From assembly GCF_013009075.1 (NCBI RefSeq), contig NZ_CP053108.1, forward strand, positions 992,001 through 1,056,000: a DNA stretch of 64,000 nt, in the 5' to 3' direction. The DNA is from Halomonas sp. TA22 (lineage in GTDB: Bacteria > Pseudomonadota > Gammaproteobacteria > Pseudomonadales > Halomonadaceae). Position 1 is the stretch's first letter. Each line of letters begins with the position of its first letter. A model generated the notes under the pieces. It was given only the letters and a program-made list of their open reading frames with translations, ran no database searches and had not been told where the DNA came from. Positions 10,910-19,283 of the stretch are shown here, piece by piece. Position numbers and translations under genes: made by a program.

Positions 10910-11983
10910 TCAGGCCTCGTCGTGGGTAATGAAGAAGGTACGGCGAAAGCCGTCGAGAAACGCCGCCAGGTTGGCGCCCAGGCTCTCGGTGGGATATCCT
11001 CCCTCCTGGACCAGTACGATTGGCGTACTCAGGCGTCCAAGCCGCTCGCCGACACGCACGAAATCCTCGGTTTCAAGCGCAAACCCTGCCAGCGGATCGT
11101 CCTTGTGCGCATCCAGCCCCAGCGCCACCACTACCGCTCCGGGGCGATACGCCTCCATGCCCTCGATCAGCGCCTCAAGCGTCTGCATGAAGCGGTGACC
11201 GTCGCTGCCCAGCGGCAGCGGCATGTTGACGTTCGCGTCACGCCCCTGGCCCACGCCATGCTCGTCGGCGCCACCCCAGAAGAAGGGATAGAACGCCGAC
11301 GGATCGGCGTGCAGCGAGCCGGTCCAGACATCTCCCCGTGCGTAGAAGATATCCTGGGTGCCATTGCCATGATGCAGGTCGACGTCGAGAATCGCCACCC
11401 GCTCATGCACCTCGCGCAGCACCAAGGCGGCCAGTGCCGAATTGTTGAGAAAACAGAACCCTCCGGCACGATCGGGCCCGGCATGGTGACCAGGCGGGCG
11501 GCACAGCGCATAGGCACAGCGCTCGCCGCCCACCACCGCCTCGGCCGCCGCCTGGGCGGTGGCGGCGCTGGCAAGGATACCGGCGAAACTGGTAGCGCCT
11601 ATCGGGCAGGCCATGTCGTGCAGATGCCAGCCGGCCTGTCCCACCGGATGGTCGGGATAGTGGTGCCCGCCACCGCAGGCATGCACGTTGGGCGAGACCA
11701 GCTCGGCAGCGCCGGGTAGCGCCTGCCAACGTCCATGAATGGTTTCGAGAAAGGTCAGATAGCGCGGCGTGTGGATCTGCTCCAGCCGCTGGCGAAGACG
11801 TGGCGAGTCGAGGTCAGATGGCGCCGTCACTGCAAGCCCCATCCCCTCGATCGCCCTGACCAGCCGGAGCGCCCGTTCGGGGCGCTCCGGCGAGGGGGCG
11901 GGCTTGCCGCGCAACAGAAAGGTGGGCGGGGCATGCTCGCTCTGTTGTTCGGCATAAAAGAGTTTCAACGCTTGTCTCTCCAT
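10910..11983 (-). CDS. HDAC-family deacetylase, acetylpolyamine amidohydrolase-like
   Basis: A 357-residue zinc amidohydrolase. The N-terminal sequence, with its RGKPAPSPERPERA element, and the QEGGYPTESLG segment resemble acetylpolyamine amidohydrolases. Zinc and catalytic motifs are RPPGHHAG, LDVDLHHGNGTQ and LGLDAHKDDPLAG. The ATG at 11983 begins the conserved part; the reading frame stays open upstream to 12142, but that extension is Arg-rich and unlike the family. It is the first gene of the five-gene minus-strand operon ending in the aminotransferase and probably supplies a free amine from an N-acyl precursor. Confidence 0.9.
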   Translation of the reverse strand: MERQALKLFYAEQQSEHAPPTFLLRGKPAPSPERPERALRLVRAIEGMGLAVTAPSDLDSPRLRQRLEQIHTPRYLTFLETIHGRWQALPGAAELVSPNVHACGGGHHYPDHPVGQAGWHLHDMACPIGATSFAGILASAATAQAAAEAVVGGERCAYALCRPPGHHAGPDRAGGFCFLNNSALAALVLREVHERVAILDVDLHHGNGTQDIFYARGDVWTGSLHADPSAFYPFFWGGADEHGVGQGRDANVNMPLPLGSDGHRFMQTLEALIEGMEAYRPGAVVVALGLDAHKDDPLAGFALETEDFVRVGERLGRLSTPIVLVQEGGYPTESLGANLAAFLDGFRRTFFITHDEA

Positions 11984-12149
11984 CAGGACCGGTCGCGATG
12001 GCAGCCGTTCCATCCACCATACGATAGCGCCGGTGGCTTGGAAAGTGCTTACAGCGCCTCTTCTTGGCCTGCCCCTGCGGGCGGAAACTCGCCTTGCGAT
12101 CATGGCTGGAGCGGTGGCGGGATCCGTGATGATCGCGGTCATCGATCAT

Positions 12150-12240
12150 CACCAGGGCTCGGACTTGATGCGTGCCGGGCTGTCGCTGCAGCCCGTCAGC
12201 AACAGGTGGAGGCAAGAAGGGTCAGTATTACGATACGCAT
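12150..12240 (-). pseudogene. Small lipoprotein gene disrupted by an apparent 1-base deletion
   Basis: A good ribosome site (GAGGA) precedes ATG at 12238-12240, and the frame reads MRIVILTLLASTCC then stop. If one C is restored in the ACCTG stretch, the frame continues as LLLTGC followed by SDSPARIKSEPW and stop. That would be a complete small lipoprotein of about 30 residues with a textbook lipobox (LTGC). As given, the gene is broken. Either it is decayed or the base was lost in sequencing. It lies upstream of the HDAC operon on the same strand. Confidence 0.5.
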
Positions 12241-12416
12241 GGTGTTTCCTCATGAGGGTAATGTCATAACGTTATCCCCTCCGCTCCCAAGTCGGAATGC
12301 TGTGCGATCCAGGATCGTGTCTCTGCAGGCGGCATTATCGAACAGCGCTCGATAATAAATATACGCAACGCAAGCATCAGAAGCGTCAATTGAGGAAACA
12401 GTGCACACCGTCTTCG

Positions 12417-12944
12417 CTAGACGGTGCCGATCAGCTTGGCCACGCTCTGCTCAGCGCCCATCGCCTGGGCCAGCGACAGCGGGGTCATGCCCTTAGCATC
12501 CTGCGCCTGGGGGTCGGCACCCTTGGCGATCAGCAGATCCATGATCTCGGTGCGGTTGAACATGGCCGCCAGCATCAGTGCGGTCTTGCCGTCGGGAGAG
12601 GCCCCCTCGACATCCGCCCCATGCTCGAGCAGCACCTTGACGATTTCCAGGTCGCCCTTGAAGGCGGCACCGGCAATAGGCGTCTGGCCGTTGTCGTTGC
12701 GAAGCTCGGGGTCGGCGCCATGGCTAAGCAGCACGCGCACCGTTTCCAAATGGCCGTGGTAGCAGGCCAGCATCAGCATGCTGTTCAACTTGTGGTCGCA
12801 CAGGTTGGGCGGCAGGCCCTTGGCGAGCATCTCTTCGAGCACGTCCGACTCGCCACGCCGTGCATTGTCGAGTACGGCATTGATGAAATCGATCGTTTCA
12901 TCGTCAAGTTCAGGCTTTTGCTGATTGCTAGGTTCAGTCGACAT
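12417..12944 (-). CDS. Ankyrin repeat protein
   Basis: A 175-residue cytoplasmic protein without signal peptide, built of about four ankyrin repeats. Repeat landmarks are NSMLMLACYHGHLETVRVLLSHGADPE, NGQTPIAGAAFKGDLEIVKVLLEHGADVE and KTALMLAAMFNRTEIMDLLIAKGADPQ (read in overlapping parts). The acidic N-terminal segment precedes a capping helix. I chose the ATG at 12944, which has GAGG about nine bases upstream; an in-frame ATG at 12980 has none. Ankyrin repeats mediate protein-protein contact; the partner is unknown. It is divergent from tupB. Confidence 0.88.
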   Translation of the reverse strand: MSTEPSNQQKPELDDETIDFINAVLDNARRGESDVLEEMLAKGLPPNLCDHKLNSMLMLACYHGHLETVRVLLSHGADPELRNDNGQTPIAGAAFKGDLEIVKVLLEHGADVEGASPDGKTALMLAAMFNRTEIMDLLIAKGADPQAQDAKGMTPLSLAQAMGAEQSVAKLIGTV

Positions 12945-13136
12945 CACATTGTCCCTCAATTCGCGAAATTGCTCCTTCACTTACCATGGCATAATTGCTT
13001 TTGCGCGTCAGCTTCCGCCTTCCAATCGGCCTGATAGCAAAAGCGGTGTTGCCACGATACCTCTAACGCGGTAGAAACGCGCCGGCATACATGACAACCA
13101 CAACACAGCGTAAGCAGAGGGCGCAGAGGAGCCTCG

Positions 13137-13841
13137 ATGCCATCGAACGAAAACGCCTTCCACACGGCACTCGAACTGGTGCTGAGCCTCGACCCGACGC
13201 TGATGGCTATCATCCTGCTATCGCTGCAGGTATCGCTGAGCGCCGTGCTGATTGCCGCGTTGATTGCCCTGCCGCTGGGGGCGGCGCTCGCGCTGTGGCG
13301 CTTTCCCTGTCGCGGCACCCTGATCGTGATCCTCAACGCCTTCATGGGTCTGCCGCCGGTGGTCGCCGGGCTTGCGGTCTACCTGATGCTCTCCCGCGCC
13401 GGCCCCCTGGGTAGCCTTGGGCTGCTCTTCACCCCCTCCGCCATGGTCATCGCCCAGGTGCTGCTGGTGCTGCCGATCATTGCCGCGCTCTCGCGGCAGA
13501 TGGTCGAAGAGCTGCTGGGCGAGTATCGCGAGCAGTTGCACTCCTTCGGCCTGTCACGGCTGCGCATGATGCCAACGCTGCTGTGGGATGCCCGCTTCGG
13601 ACTGACCACCGTGGTGCTGGCCGGCTTCGGTCGCGCCAGCGCCGAGGTCGGCGCGGTACTTATCGTAGGCGGCAACATCGATGGCGTGACGCGGGTGATG
13701 ACCACCGCCATCGCGCTCGAGACCAATCGCGGCAACCTGCCGTTGGCCCTCGGCCTGGGGCTGGTGCTGCTGTGCCTGGTGGCGATGGTGAATGGCGCTG
13801 CCTACCTGCTCGGCGAAAGCGCCAAGAGGCGGCTGGGATGA
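13137..13841 (+). CDS. tupB: Tungstate ABC transporter permease TupB
   Basis: A 234-residue inner-membrane permease with five to six hydrophobic segments. The family motif for coupling to the ATPase is visible (the region around ELLGEYREQLHSFGLSRLRMMPTLL), followed by GFGRASAEVGAVLIVGGNIDG, typical of TupB/ModB-type permeases. It precedes and overlaps the ATPase gene by four bases. With tupC and tupA it forms a complete importer for tungstate, or possibly molybdate. Confidence 0.9.
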   Translation: MPSNENAFHTALELVLSLDPTLMAIILLSLQVSLSAVLIAALIALPLGAALALWRFPCRGTLIVILNAFMGLPPVVAGLAVYLMLSRAGPLGSLGLLFTPSAMVIAQVLLVLPIIAALSRQMVEELLGEYREQLHSFGLSRLRMMPTLLWDARFGLTTVVLAGFGRASAEVGAVLIVGGNIDGVTRVMTTAIALETNRGNLPLALGLGLVLLCLVAMVNGAAYLLGESAKRRLG

Positions 13842-14590
13842 GTGCCATACCGCCTATCGCCGAACGCGGCACCTCCCCGGTGCTGAGCCTGGAGGGCGTC
13901 GGCTTCACGCATCGCGGCCAGGCACTGTTGTCGGATATCTCCCTCACGCTCGAACCCGGCCAGGGCAAGACCCTGGTGATGGGCCCCAATGGCGCCGGCA
14001 AGAGCCTGCTGATGCGCCTCTGCCACGGCTTGCTGATACCGACGAGCGGTGCCATCTGCTGGCGCGGTGTCAGTGGCAGCGGTGCGCTGACAGCGCCTCA
14101 CCAGGCGATGGTCTTCCAGCGTCCGGTACTGCTCAGGCGCACGGCGCTGGCCAACCTGACCTATGTATTGGCCGTCAGGGGCACGCCCCTGCGCCAGCGC
14201 AAGCCGTTGGCCTATGCCGTCCTCGCGCGCTTCGGCCTGAGCGGCCTGGCACTGCGTCCGGCGCGGGTCCTTTCCGGTGGCGAGCAGCAGCGCCTGGCTC
14301 TTGCGCGGGCCTGGCTCCTCGAACCCCAGGTGCTGTTTCTCGACGAGCCCACCTCGGCGCTCGACCCCGCCTCGACCCGGGCCGTGGAAAGTGCGGTCGA
14401 GGCGTTCCATCGTGCCGGCACGCATATCGTGATGAGCAGTCACGACCTGCACCAGGCGCGCCGCCTGGCCGATCAAGTACTCTTTCTCTCCAATGGCCGC
14501 CTGGTCGAACAAGGCTCCGCCGAACGATTCTTTTCACGCCCCGCAAGCCGTGAAGCCGAAGCCTACCTGAATGGCCAACTGCTCTGGTAA
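13838..14590 (+). CDS. tupC: Tungstate ABC transporter ATP-binding protein TupC
   Basis: A 250-residue ABC ATPase. Walker A is GPNGAGKS (49-56), the signature is LSGGEQ (145-150), Walker B is VLFLDEP (165-171), and the switch His is in MSSHDLHQARR. The ATG at 13838 overlaps the tupB stop, so translation is coupled. It energises tungstate (or molybdate) import with TupB and TupA. Confidence 0.92.
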   Translation: MSAIPPIAERGTSPVLSLEGVGFTHRGQALLSDISLTLEPGQGKTLVMGPNGAGKSLLMRLCHGLLIPTSGAICWRGVSGSGALTAPHQAMVFQRPVLLRRTALANLTYVLAVRGTPLRQRKPLAYAVLARFGLSGLALRPARVLSGGEQQRLALARAWLLEPQVLFLDEPTSALDPASTRAVESAVEAFHRAGTHIVMSSHDLHQARRLADQVLFLSNGRLVEQGSAERFFSRPASREAEAYLNGQLLW

Positions 14591-14616
14591 GCCGAATACC
14601 TCTATAGGAGAACGCC

Positions 14617-15462
14617 ATGCCCCTGTTTTGCCCCATGCCACATTCACGCTCCATGCGCCTGCTCGGCCGCGCGCACGTCCTGGCCGGTGCCGCGTGGCTG
14701 CTGTCGGCAACTGCCCAGGCCGAGGAGCAGTACATCGTGCTGGCCTCGACCACCTCCACCGAGCAGTCGGGACTATTCGCCAGCATCCTGCCGGCGTTTC
14801 GCGAAGCCACGGGCATCGAGGTGCGCGTCGTCGCGGTGGGCACCGGGCAGGCATTCGAGATCGCCCGGCGCGGCGATGCCGATGCGCTGCTCGTCCACGA
14901 CACCCGCGCCGAGGAGCAGTTCGTCAGCGACGGTGATGCCAGCGAGCGCCTCGATGTGATGTACAACGACTTCGTGCTCATCGGCCCGAGCGACGACCCC
15001 GCCGAGGTGCGCCACGTCGACAGCGCCAGCGACGCCTTCGCGCGCATCGCGACTGCCGAGGCGCCCTTCGCCTCGCGCGGCGACGACAGCGGCACCCACC
15101 GCGCCGAGCAGCGCTTCTGGGAAGCGGGCGGCATCGAGTCCAGCGGCAGCTGGTATCGCGAACTCGGCAGCGGCATGGGCGCGACCCTAAATACTGCCGC
15201 CGCCATGGATGCCTATGTCTTCTCCGATCGCGCCACCTGGATCGCCTTCGACAATCGCCAGGACCTCGAGATCATCTTCGAGGGCGACGAGGCGATGTTC
15301 AACCAGTACGGCAGCCTGCTGCTGAGCCGAGAACGCCACCCGCATCTGAAGCACGAGCTGGCGGACCAATGGCATCGCTGGCTGGTCTCCGACGAGGGGC
15401 AGCAGGCAATCGCCGGTTTCCGCCTCAACGAACAGCAGCTGTTCTTCCCCAACGCCGACTGA
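14617..15462 (+). CDS. tupA: Tungstate-binding periplasmic protein TupA
   Basis: A 281-residue substrate-binding protein with a signal peptide cut after AQA (about residue 35). The mature protein begins EEQYIVLASTTSTEQSG, containing the TTTS-like oxyanion motif (TTST) that defines TupA, and later shows DDSGTHRAE and MGATLNTAAAMDAY. It binds tungstate very selectively in characterised homologues. There is an in-frame ATG at residue 12 that could equally start a normal signal peptide. It is the last gene of tupBCA, 26 bases after tupC. Confidence 0.92.
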   Translation: MPLFCPMPHSRSMRLLGRAHVLAGAAWLLSATAQAEEQYIVLASTTSTEQSGLFASILPAFREATGIEVRVVAVGTGQAFEIARRGDADALLVHDTRAEEQFVSDGDASERLDVMYNDFVLIGPSDDPAEVRHVDSASDAFARIATAEAPFASRGDDSGTHRAEQRFWEAGGIESSGSWYRELGSGMGATLNTAAAMDAYVFSDRATWIAFDNRQDLEIIFEGDEAMFNQYGSLLLSRERHPHLKHELADQWHRWLVSDEGQQAIAGFRLNEQQLFFPNAD

Positions 15463-15639
15463 ATCCCGTCTTCGTGCGTCGAGCGGCCAGCAAGACTCGA
15501 CGCCCCCCACCCCGCCCTATCTCCCGATCGCTTCATCATGATGGCGTCGCAAAACCGTCATTCAGACGACGTTTAATTAGACGTCGCGCCGGGCGGCTTG
15601 AATCCCCCGCGTTCCATCCATCACTTGTCAGGAGGCATC

Positions 15640-16956
15640 ATGATCAGGCAAAGCCTGCTCTCATTCATTTCTGTCGTGGCGCTGGGCACCGCAGCCCAGG
15701 CTCACGAAACGCGGGAATTTCCCGCACGCCTTGCCGGACACGCCGAACTTCCTGCCCAGACCTTCGTGGCGCCGCCCACCGACGCGCCGGTGAGCCTCAA
15801 CGTGTCGGGTCGCTTCACCGACGGCGAACGCAGCGAGGCGCTCTATGCCATCCGCAATGCCGATACAGGACTTGGCATGCCGTTCCCCGGTCAGCCCCTG
15901 CAAGGCTTCTCCGGCATCCGCTCGCTGGGAGATGGCCGCTTTCTGGTCATGATCGACAATGGCTTCGGCAATTCGCGGAACTCATCGGACGCCATGCTTA
16001 TGTTCGGCATCGTCGAGGCGGACTGGACCACCGGACAGGTGGCGATCGAGGAGACGATATTCCTCTCCGATCCCAACCGCGCCGTTCCCTTCCCCATCGT
16101 CAACGAGCATACCGAAGGTCGCTACCTCACTGGCGCTGACTTCGACCCCGAGTCCATCCAGCCGCTGGGCGACCACTACTGGATCGGCGATGAGTTCGGC
16201 CCCTGGTTGATCGAGGTGGACGCCAAAGGCGTGGTGCAGCGAGTCTTCGCCTCCGATGCTGGCGGCGAGCTGCTACAGTCTCCTGACAACTTCTTCGTGA
16301 ACACCCCCAATCCCGGCGACTCGCTGCCCGATAGCGTGCGCGTCTTCCGCTCCGGCGGCTATGAGGGCATGGCGCTGGACGAGGACGGCACCACGCTCTA
16401 TCCATTGCTCGAAAAACCCCTCTGGATGCCCGAGGAAGGAACAGTCGAAACCCTCGATGGCATACCGGTGCTGCGCATGTTCGAGTTCGACACGGTGTCC
16501 GGCGAGTGGGGCGACACTCTGCGCTACTACCCGCTTGAAGATGCCTCCCACGCCATCGGCGACTTCAACCTCATCGAAGGAACCCGCGCGCTGATCATCG
16601 AGCGCGATGCCCGCCAGGGCGATCCCCGTATCGCTGAATTCACCGACCCGGTGCAGTTCAAGCGACTCTACCTGGTCGACCTGGAGCGGACGGATGAAAA
16701 CGGCGTACTCGAAAAGATCGCCCATATCGACCTCATGAAGATCGAGGACCCCGATGGCGTGGCGCCACGCGGCACCGTCAACGGCGTGTTCACCTTCCCC
16801 TTCGTCACCATCGAGAACGTCGACCGGGTGGACGAAACCACCATCGTCGTGGCTAACGACAACAACTATCCTTTCTCGGTGGGCCGCGAACCGGGCCGGG
16901 TCGATGACAACGAGTTCATTCTGCTCGATGTCGCCGATTTCTTGAATGCCCGATAG
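15640..16956 (+). CDS. Secreted esterase-like/phytase-like beta-propeller protein
   Basis: A 438-residue exported protein of the 'esterase-like activity of phytase' family (phytase-like fold, probable beta-propeller). A signal peptide ends at AQA (about residue 18). Family marks are GFSGIRSLGDGRFLVMIDNGFG, the ESIQPLGDHYWIGDEFGPWLIEVD block and GYEGMALDEDGTTLYPLLE, plus an ANDNNYPFSVGRE motif near the C-terminus. The substrate is unknown. The start has AGGAGG seven bases upstream of the ATG at 15640. Confidence 0.85.
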   Translation: MIRQSLLSFISVVALGTAAQAHETREFPARLAGHAELPAQTFVAPPTDAPVSLNVSGRFTDGERSEALYAIRNADTGLGMPFPGQPLQGFSGIRSLGDGRFLVMIDNGFGNSRNSSDAMLMFGIVEADWTTGQVAIEETIFLSDPNRAVPFPIVNEHTEGRYLTGADFDPESIQPLGDHYWIGDEFGPWLIEVDAKGVVQRVFASDAGGELLQSPDNFFVNTPNPGDSLPDSVRVFRSGGYEGMALDEDGTTLYPLLEKPLWMPEEGTVETLDGIPVLRMFEFDTVSGEWGDTLRYYPLEDASHAIGDFNLIEGTRALIIERDARQGDPRIAEFTDPVQFKRLYLVDLERTDENGVLEKIAHIDLMKIEDPDGVAPRGTVNGVFTFPFVTIENVDRVDETTIVVANDNNYPFSVGREPGRVDDNEFILLDVADFLNAR

Positions 16957-17067
16957 ACGCCCCGGGCCGTCGTCGTACTCCAGGTGCGCCGGCGGTCCGG
17001 GACGCTGCTTTCGCCGGCGAAATCCCAGCCCCCTCCTCCGCGCCGGCCTGAGCACCCGGAAGGCGCA

Positions 17068-18033
17068 TCACGCCTCGAGCGATGCCAGCAGCCCCGCGAT
17101 CTCGTTGCACACCCAGCGCGGCTCGACGCACTCGTCGATATGGCCTTCGGCGAAGCGCAGGAAGCCGAGTGCGGCATGCGGCAGGCGCCGGCCACGCCAG
17201 ACGATGAACTGCCAGTGGCTTTCGATCGGCAACCCGGCGACGTCGAGCGTGGCGATGCCGGGCTGCCCCGCCGGCAGCACATGTTCCGAGAGCAGCGCCA
17301 GCCCCATGCCCGAGGCGACGCCGACGCGAATCGCCTCGTTGCTCGCCATCTGCAGCGTCGGCCCAAGGTTCAATCCCTGCGCCTGCAGCCAGCTGTCGAA
17401 CAGCATGCGCGTCGCCGAGCCGGGCTCGCGCAGCAGGAAGCGCTCGTCACGCCCCGCCGCGATCAGCTTGCCCATGGCGATGCCGCGCGCTCCGACGGCG
17501 GGATGATCGTGGCCGGCCACCAGCACCAGCGGGTTGCGCATGAAGCGCGCCGCCAGGGCGTGCTCCAGCGAGGGCGGATGGCTGAAGACATAGATGTCAT
17601 CCTCCTGGTGCTCGAAGCGCGTCAGCATCTGCTGCCGGTTGCCGATGTGCACGGTGACATCGACATGCGGGAAGGCGCGGCTGTAGGGCCCGAGCAGACG
17701 CGGCAGCACGTACTGGGCGGTATTGACCAGGGCGATGCTGAAGCGCCCGCGGCTGCCGCCGCGCAGCCCCGTGAGGTAGTCGTCGAAGTCATCGAAGCGC
17801 CCCAGCACCTCCTGGCAGGCGCGATAAAGCTCTGCCCCCGCCTCGGTGGGCACCAGGCGTGAATGGCGCGTCTCGAGCAGTGGTTCGCCGACGGTGTCGC
17901 GCAGCCGCTTCAACTGCTGCGATACCGTCGGCTGGGTGAGATGCAGGCGCCGTGCCGCCTCGCCGATGGCGCCACTGCGCACGACTTCCACATAGACCTG
18001 CAACAGGCGAAACGTGAGGTGACGAACGTTCAT
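17068..18033 (-). CDS. LysR-type transcriptional regulator (CbbR/CmpR-like)
   Basis: A 321-residue LysR regulator. The winged helix-turn-helix at the N-terminus includes GAIGEAARRLHLTQPTVSQQLKRLRDTVG, and the effector-binding domain follows from about residue 90. The ATG at 18033 has GGAGGG six bases upstream. It is divergent from the sbtA-like transporter gene, 127 bases apart, an arrangement typical of a regulator controlling its neighbour. Its style resembles CbbR/CmpR regulators of carbon-concentrating genes. Confidence 0.88.
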   Translation of the reverse strand: MNVRHLTFRLLQVYVEVVRSGAIGEAARRLHLTQPTVSQQLKRLRDTVGEPLLETRHSRLVPTEAGAELYRACQEVLGRFDDFDDYLTGLRGGSRGRFSIALVNTAQYVLPRLLGPYSRAFPHVDVTVHIGNRQQMLTRFEHQEDDIYVFSHPPSLEHALAARFMRNPLVLVAGHDHPAVGARGIAMGKLIAAGRDERFLLREPGSATRMLFDSWLQAQGLNLGPTLQMASNEAIRVGVASGMGLALLSEHVLPAGQPGIATLDVAGLPIESHWQFIVWRGRRLPHAALGFLRFAEGHIDECVEPRWVCNEIAGLLASLEA

Positions 18034-18160
18034 GCCGCCCTCCGAGGGCAAATCCATAGAGTATCATCTATAGAGAAGGCCTGAATCTTTTACTAGTCTC
18101 GATGGGTGAGCTTGCGCACAATCCGCGCGTCCGACCGCCTCCTGACCAAACGAGACTCCT

Positions 18161-19096
18161 ATGCCCGATATCGTGGTGATGTTCTTCCTGCTCGGCCTCG
18201 TCGCCGGGGTGGTGAAGTCCGATCTCAACATACCCAAGGCTGCCTACGACACCTTGAGCCTGCTGCTGATGCTGACCATCGGTCTCAAGGGCGGCATGGC
18301 GCTGTATGGCAACCTGGGCTGGTCGCTGGTACCCGAGCTGCTCGCGGTGGCCGCACTGGGCGCAGTGATTCCACTGGTGCTGATGCCGATCCTGCGCCGC
18401 CTGGTCAGGCTCTCCCCCGCCGACAGCGCCAGCATCGCTGCCCACTACGGCTCGGTGAGCGCCGGCACCTTCGCGGTGGCGCTGGCCTTCGCCGAGAGCC
18501 GTGCCCTGCCCATCGGCGCCGAGGTGACCCTCTATCTGGTAATGATGGAGCTGCCGGCGATCATGGTCAGCATCGCCCTCTACCGCCGCTATCGCGGCAG
18601 TGACTCGAGCGAAGCGATGCAGGGCATCTGGCACGAGACACTCACCAACCGCGGGGTGATCCTGCTCGCCGGCGGTGCGGTGATCGGCGCCTTGTACGGC
18701 CCGCTGGAGGGGGCCAACGTCACCGAGCTGTTCATGGGCGCCTTCCATGCCGTACTGGCTCTCTTCCTGCTGCAGATGGGCCTGACCGCGGCGGAGACGC
18801 TGCGCCCGATCCCCTGGCACCATTGGCGGCTGCTCAGCTTCGCCCTGATCGCCCCGCCCATCCTGGCCCTGGCCGGCCTGTTCACCGGCCTGGCACTCGG
18901 CCTGCCGGAGGGCTCGCTGTTGATCCTCACCGCCCTTGCCGCCAGCGCCTCCTATATCGCCGCGCCGGCCGCCATGCGAGCCGCCATCCCGGAAGCCAAC
19001 ATTGGCTTGGCGATGCTTGCCGCACTGGGCTTCACCTTCCCGCTCAACGTGATCGTCGGCATTCCGCTCTACCATCAGGTGATCGGCTGGCTGTAG
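18161..19096 (+). CDS. sbtA: Sodium-dependent bicarbonate transporter SbtA family
   Basis: A 311-residue membrane protein of the SbtA/DUF897 family with about ten hydrophobic segments. Two inverted repeats can be seen, containing AHYGSVSAGTFAVALAFAE and LAASASYIAAPAAMRAAIPEA, which match the bicarbonate/sodium site of SbtA. In cyanobacteria it imports HCO3- with Na+; here it may supply bicarbonate for carboxylases, such as the biotin-dependent enzyme encoded just downstream. It ends before a strong terminator at 19120-19146. Confidence 0.87.
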   Translation: MPDIVVMFFLLGLVAGVVKSDLNIPKAAYDTLSLLLMLTIGLKGGMALYGNLGWSLVPELLAVAALGAVIPLVLMPILRRLVRLSPADSASIAAHYGSVSAGTFAVALAFAESRALPIGAEVTLYLVMMELPAIMVSIALYRRYRGSDSSEAMQGIWHETLTNRGVILLAGGAVIGALYGPLEGANVTELFMGAFHAVLALFLLQMGLTAAETLRPIPWHHWRLLSFALIAPPILALAGLFTGLALGLPEGSLLILTALAASASYIAAPAAMRAAIPEANIGLAMLAALGFTFPLNVIVGIPLYHQVIGWL

Positions 19097-19119
19097 CACC
19101 ACTCGCCCCCTTTTCTCTG

Positions 19120-19150
19120 CCGCCCCGTGAGCCCGCCACGGGGCGGTTTC
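19120..19150 (+). terminator. Terminator after sbtA
   Basis: Ten-base stem CCGCCCCGTG (19120-19129) with CACGGGGCGG (19137-19146), then TTTCGTT. Confidence 0.85.
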
Positions 19151-19194
19151 GTTAGCGCCCTATCTAGACATTAGTCAAAGCCACACCATCCGCA

Positions 19195-19212
19195 CTTTAC
19201 GTTAACGTAAAG
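19195..19212. promoter_or_regulatory. LiuR-type operator upstream of liu operon
   Basis: A perfect 18-base palindrome, CTTTACGTTAACGTAAAG, lies 72 bases before liuA. Its shape (TTTACGT...ACGTAAA) fits the binding sites predicted for the MerR-family repressor LiuR ahead of leucine/isovalerate genes in proteobacteria. No liuR gene is in the window. Confidence 0.65.
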
Positions 19213-19283
19213 CAAGCTTACGCTGGAGGCATACTCATAAGGACAGAGCGACTCCGCTCATTGAAACGACCGGGAGCCACGCC

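Noticed and set aside
11984-12142. N-terminal extension of the second HDAC-family protein
   Set aside because: The extra 53 codons are Arg-rich, unlike the family, and lie over the broken lipoprotein gene; the ATG at 11983 starts the conserved part.
12033-12269. 78-codon plus-strand frame upstream of the ankyrin gene
   Set aside because: No ribosome site or family; it lies opposite the lipoprotein start and the HDAC leader.
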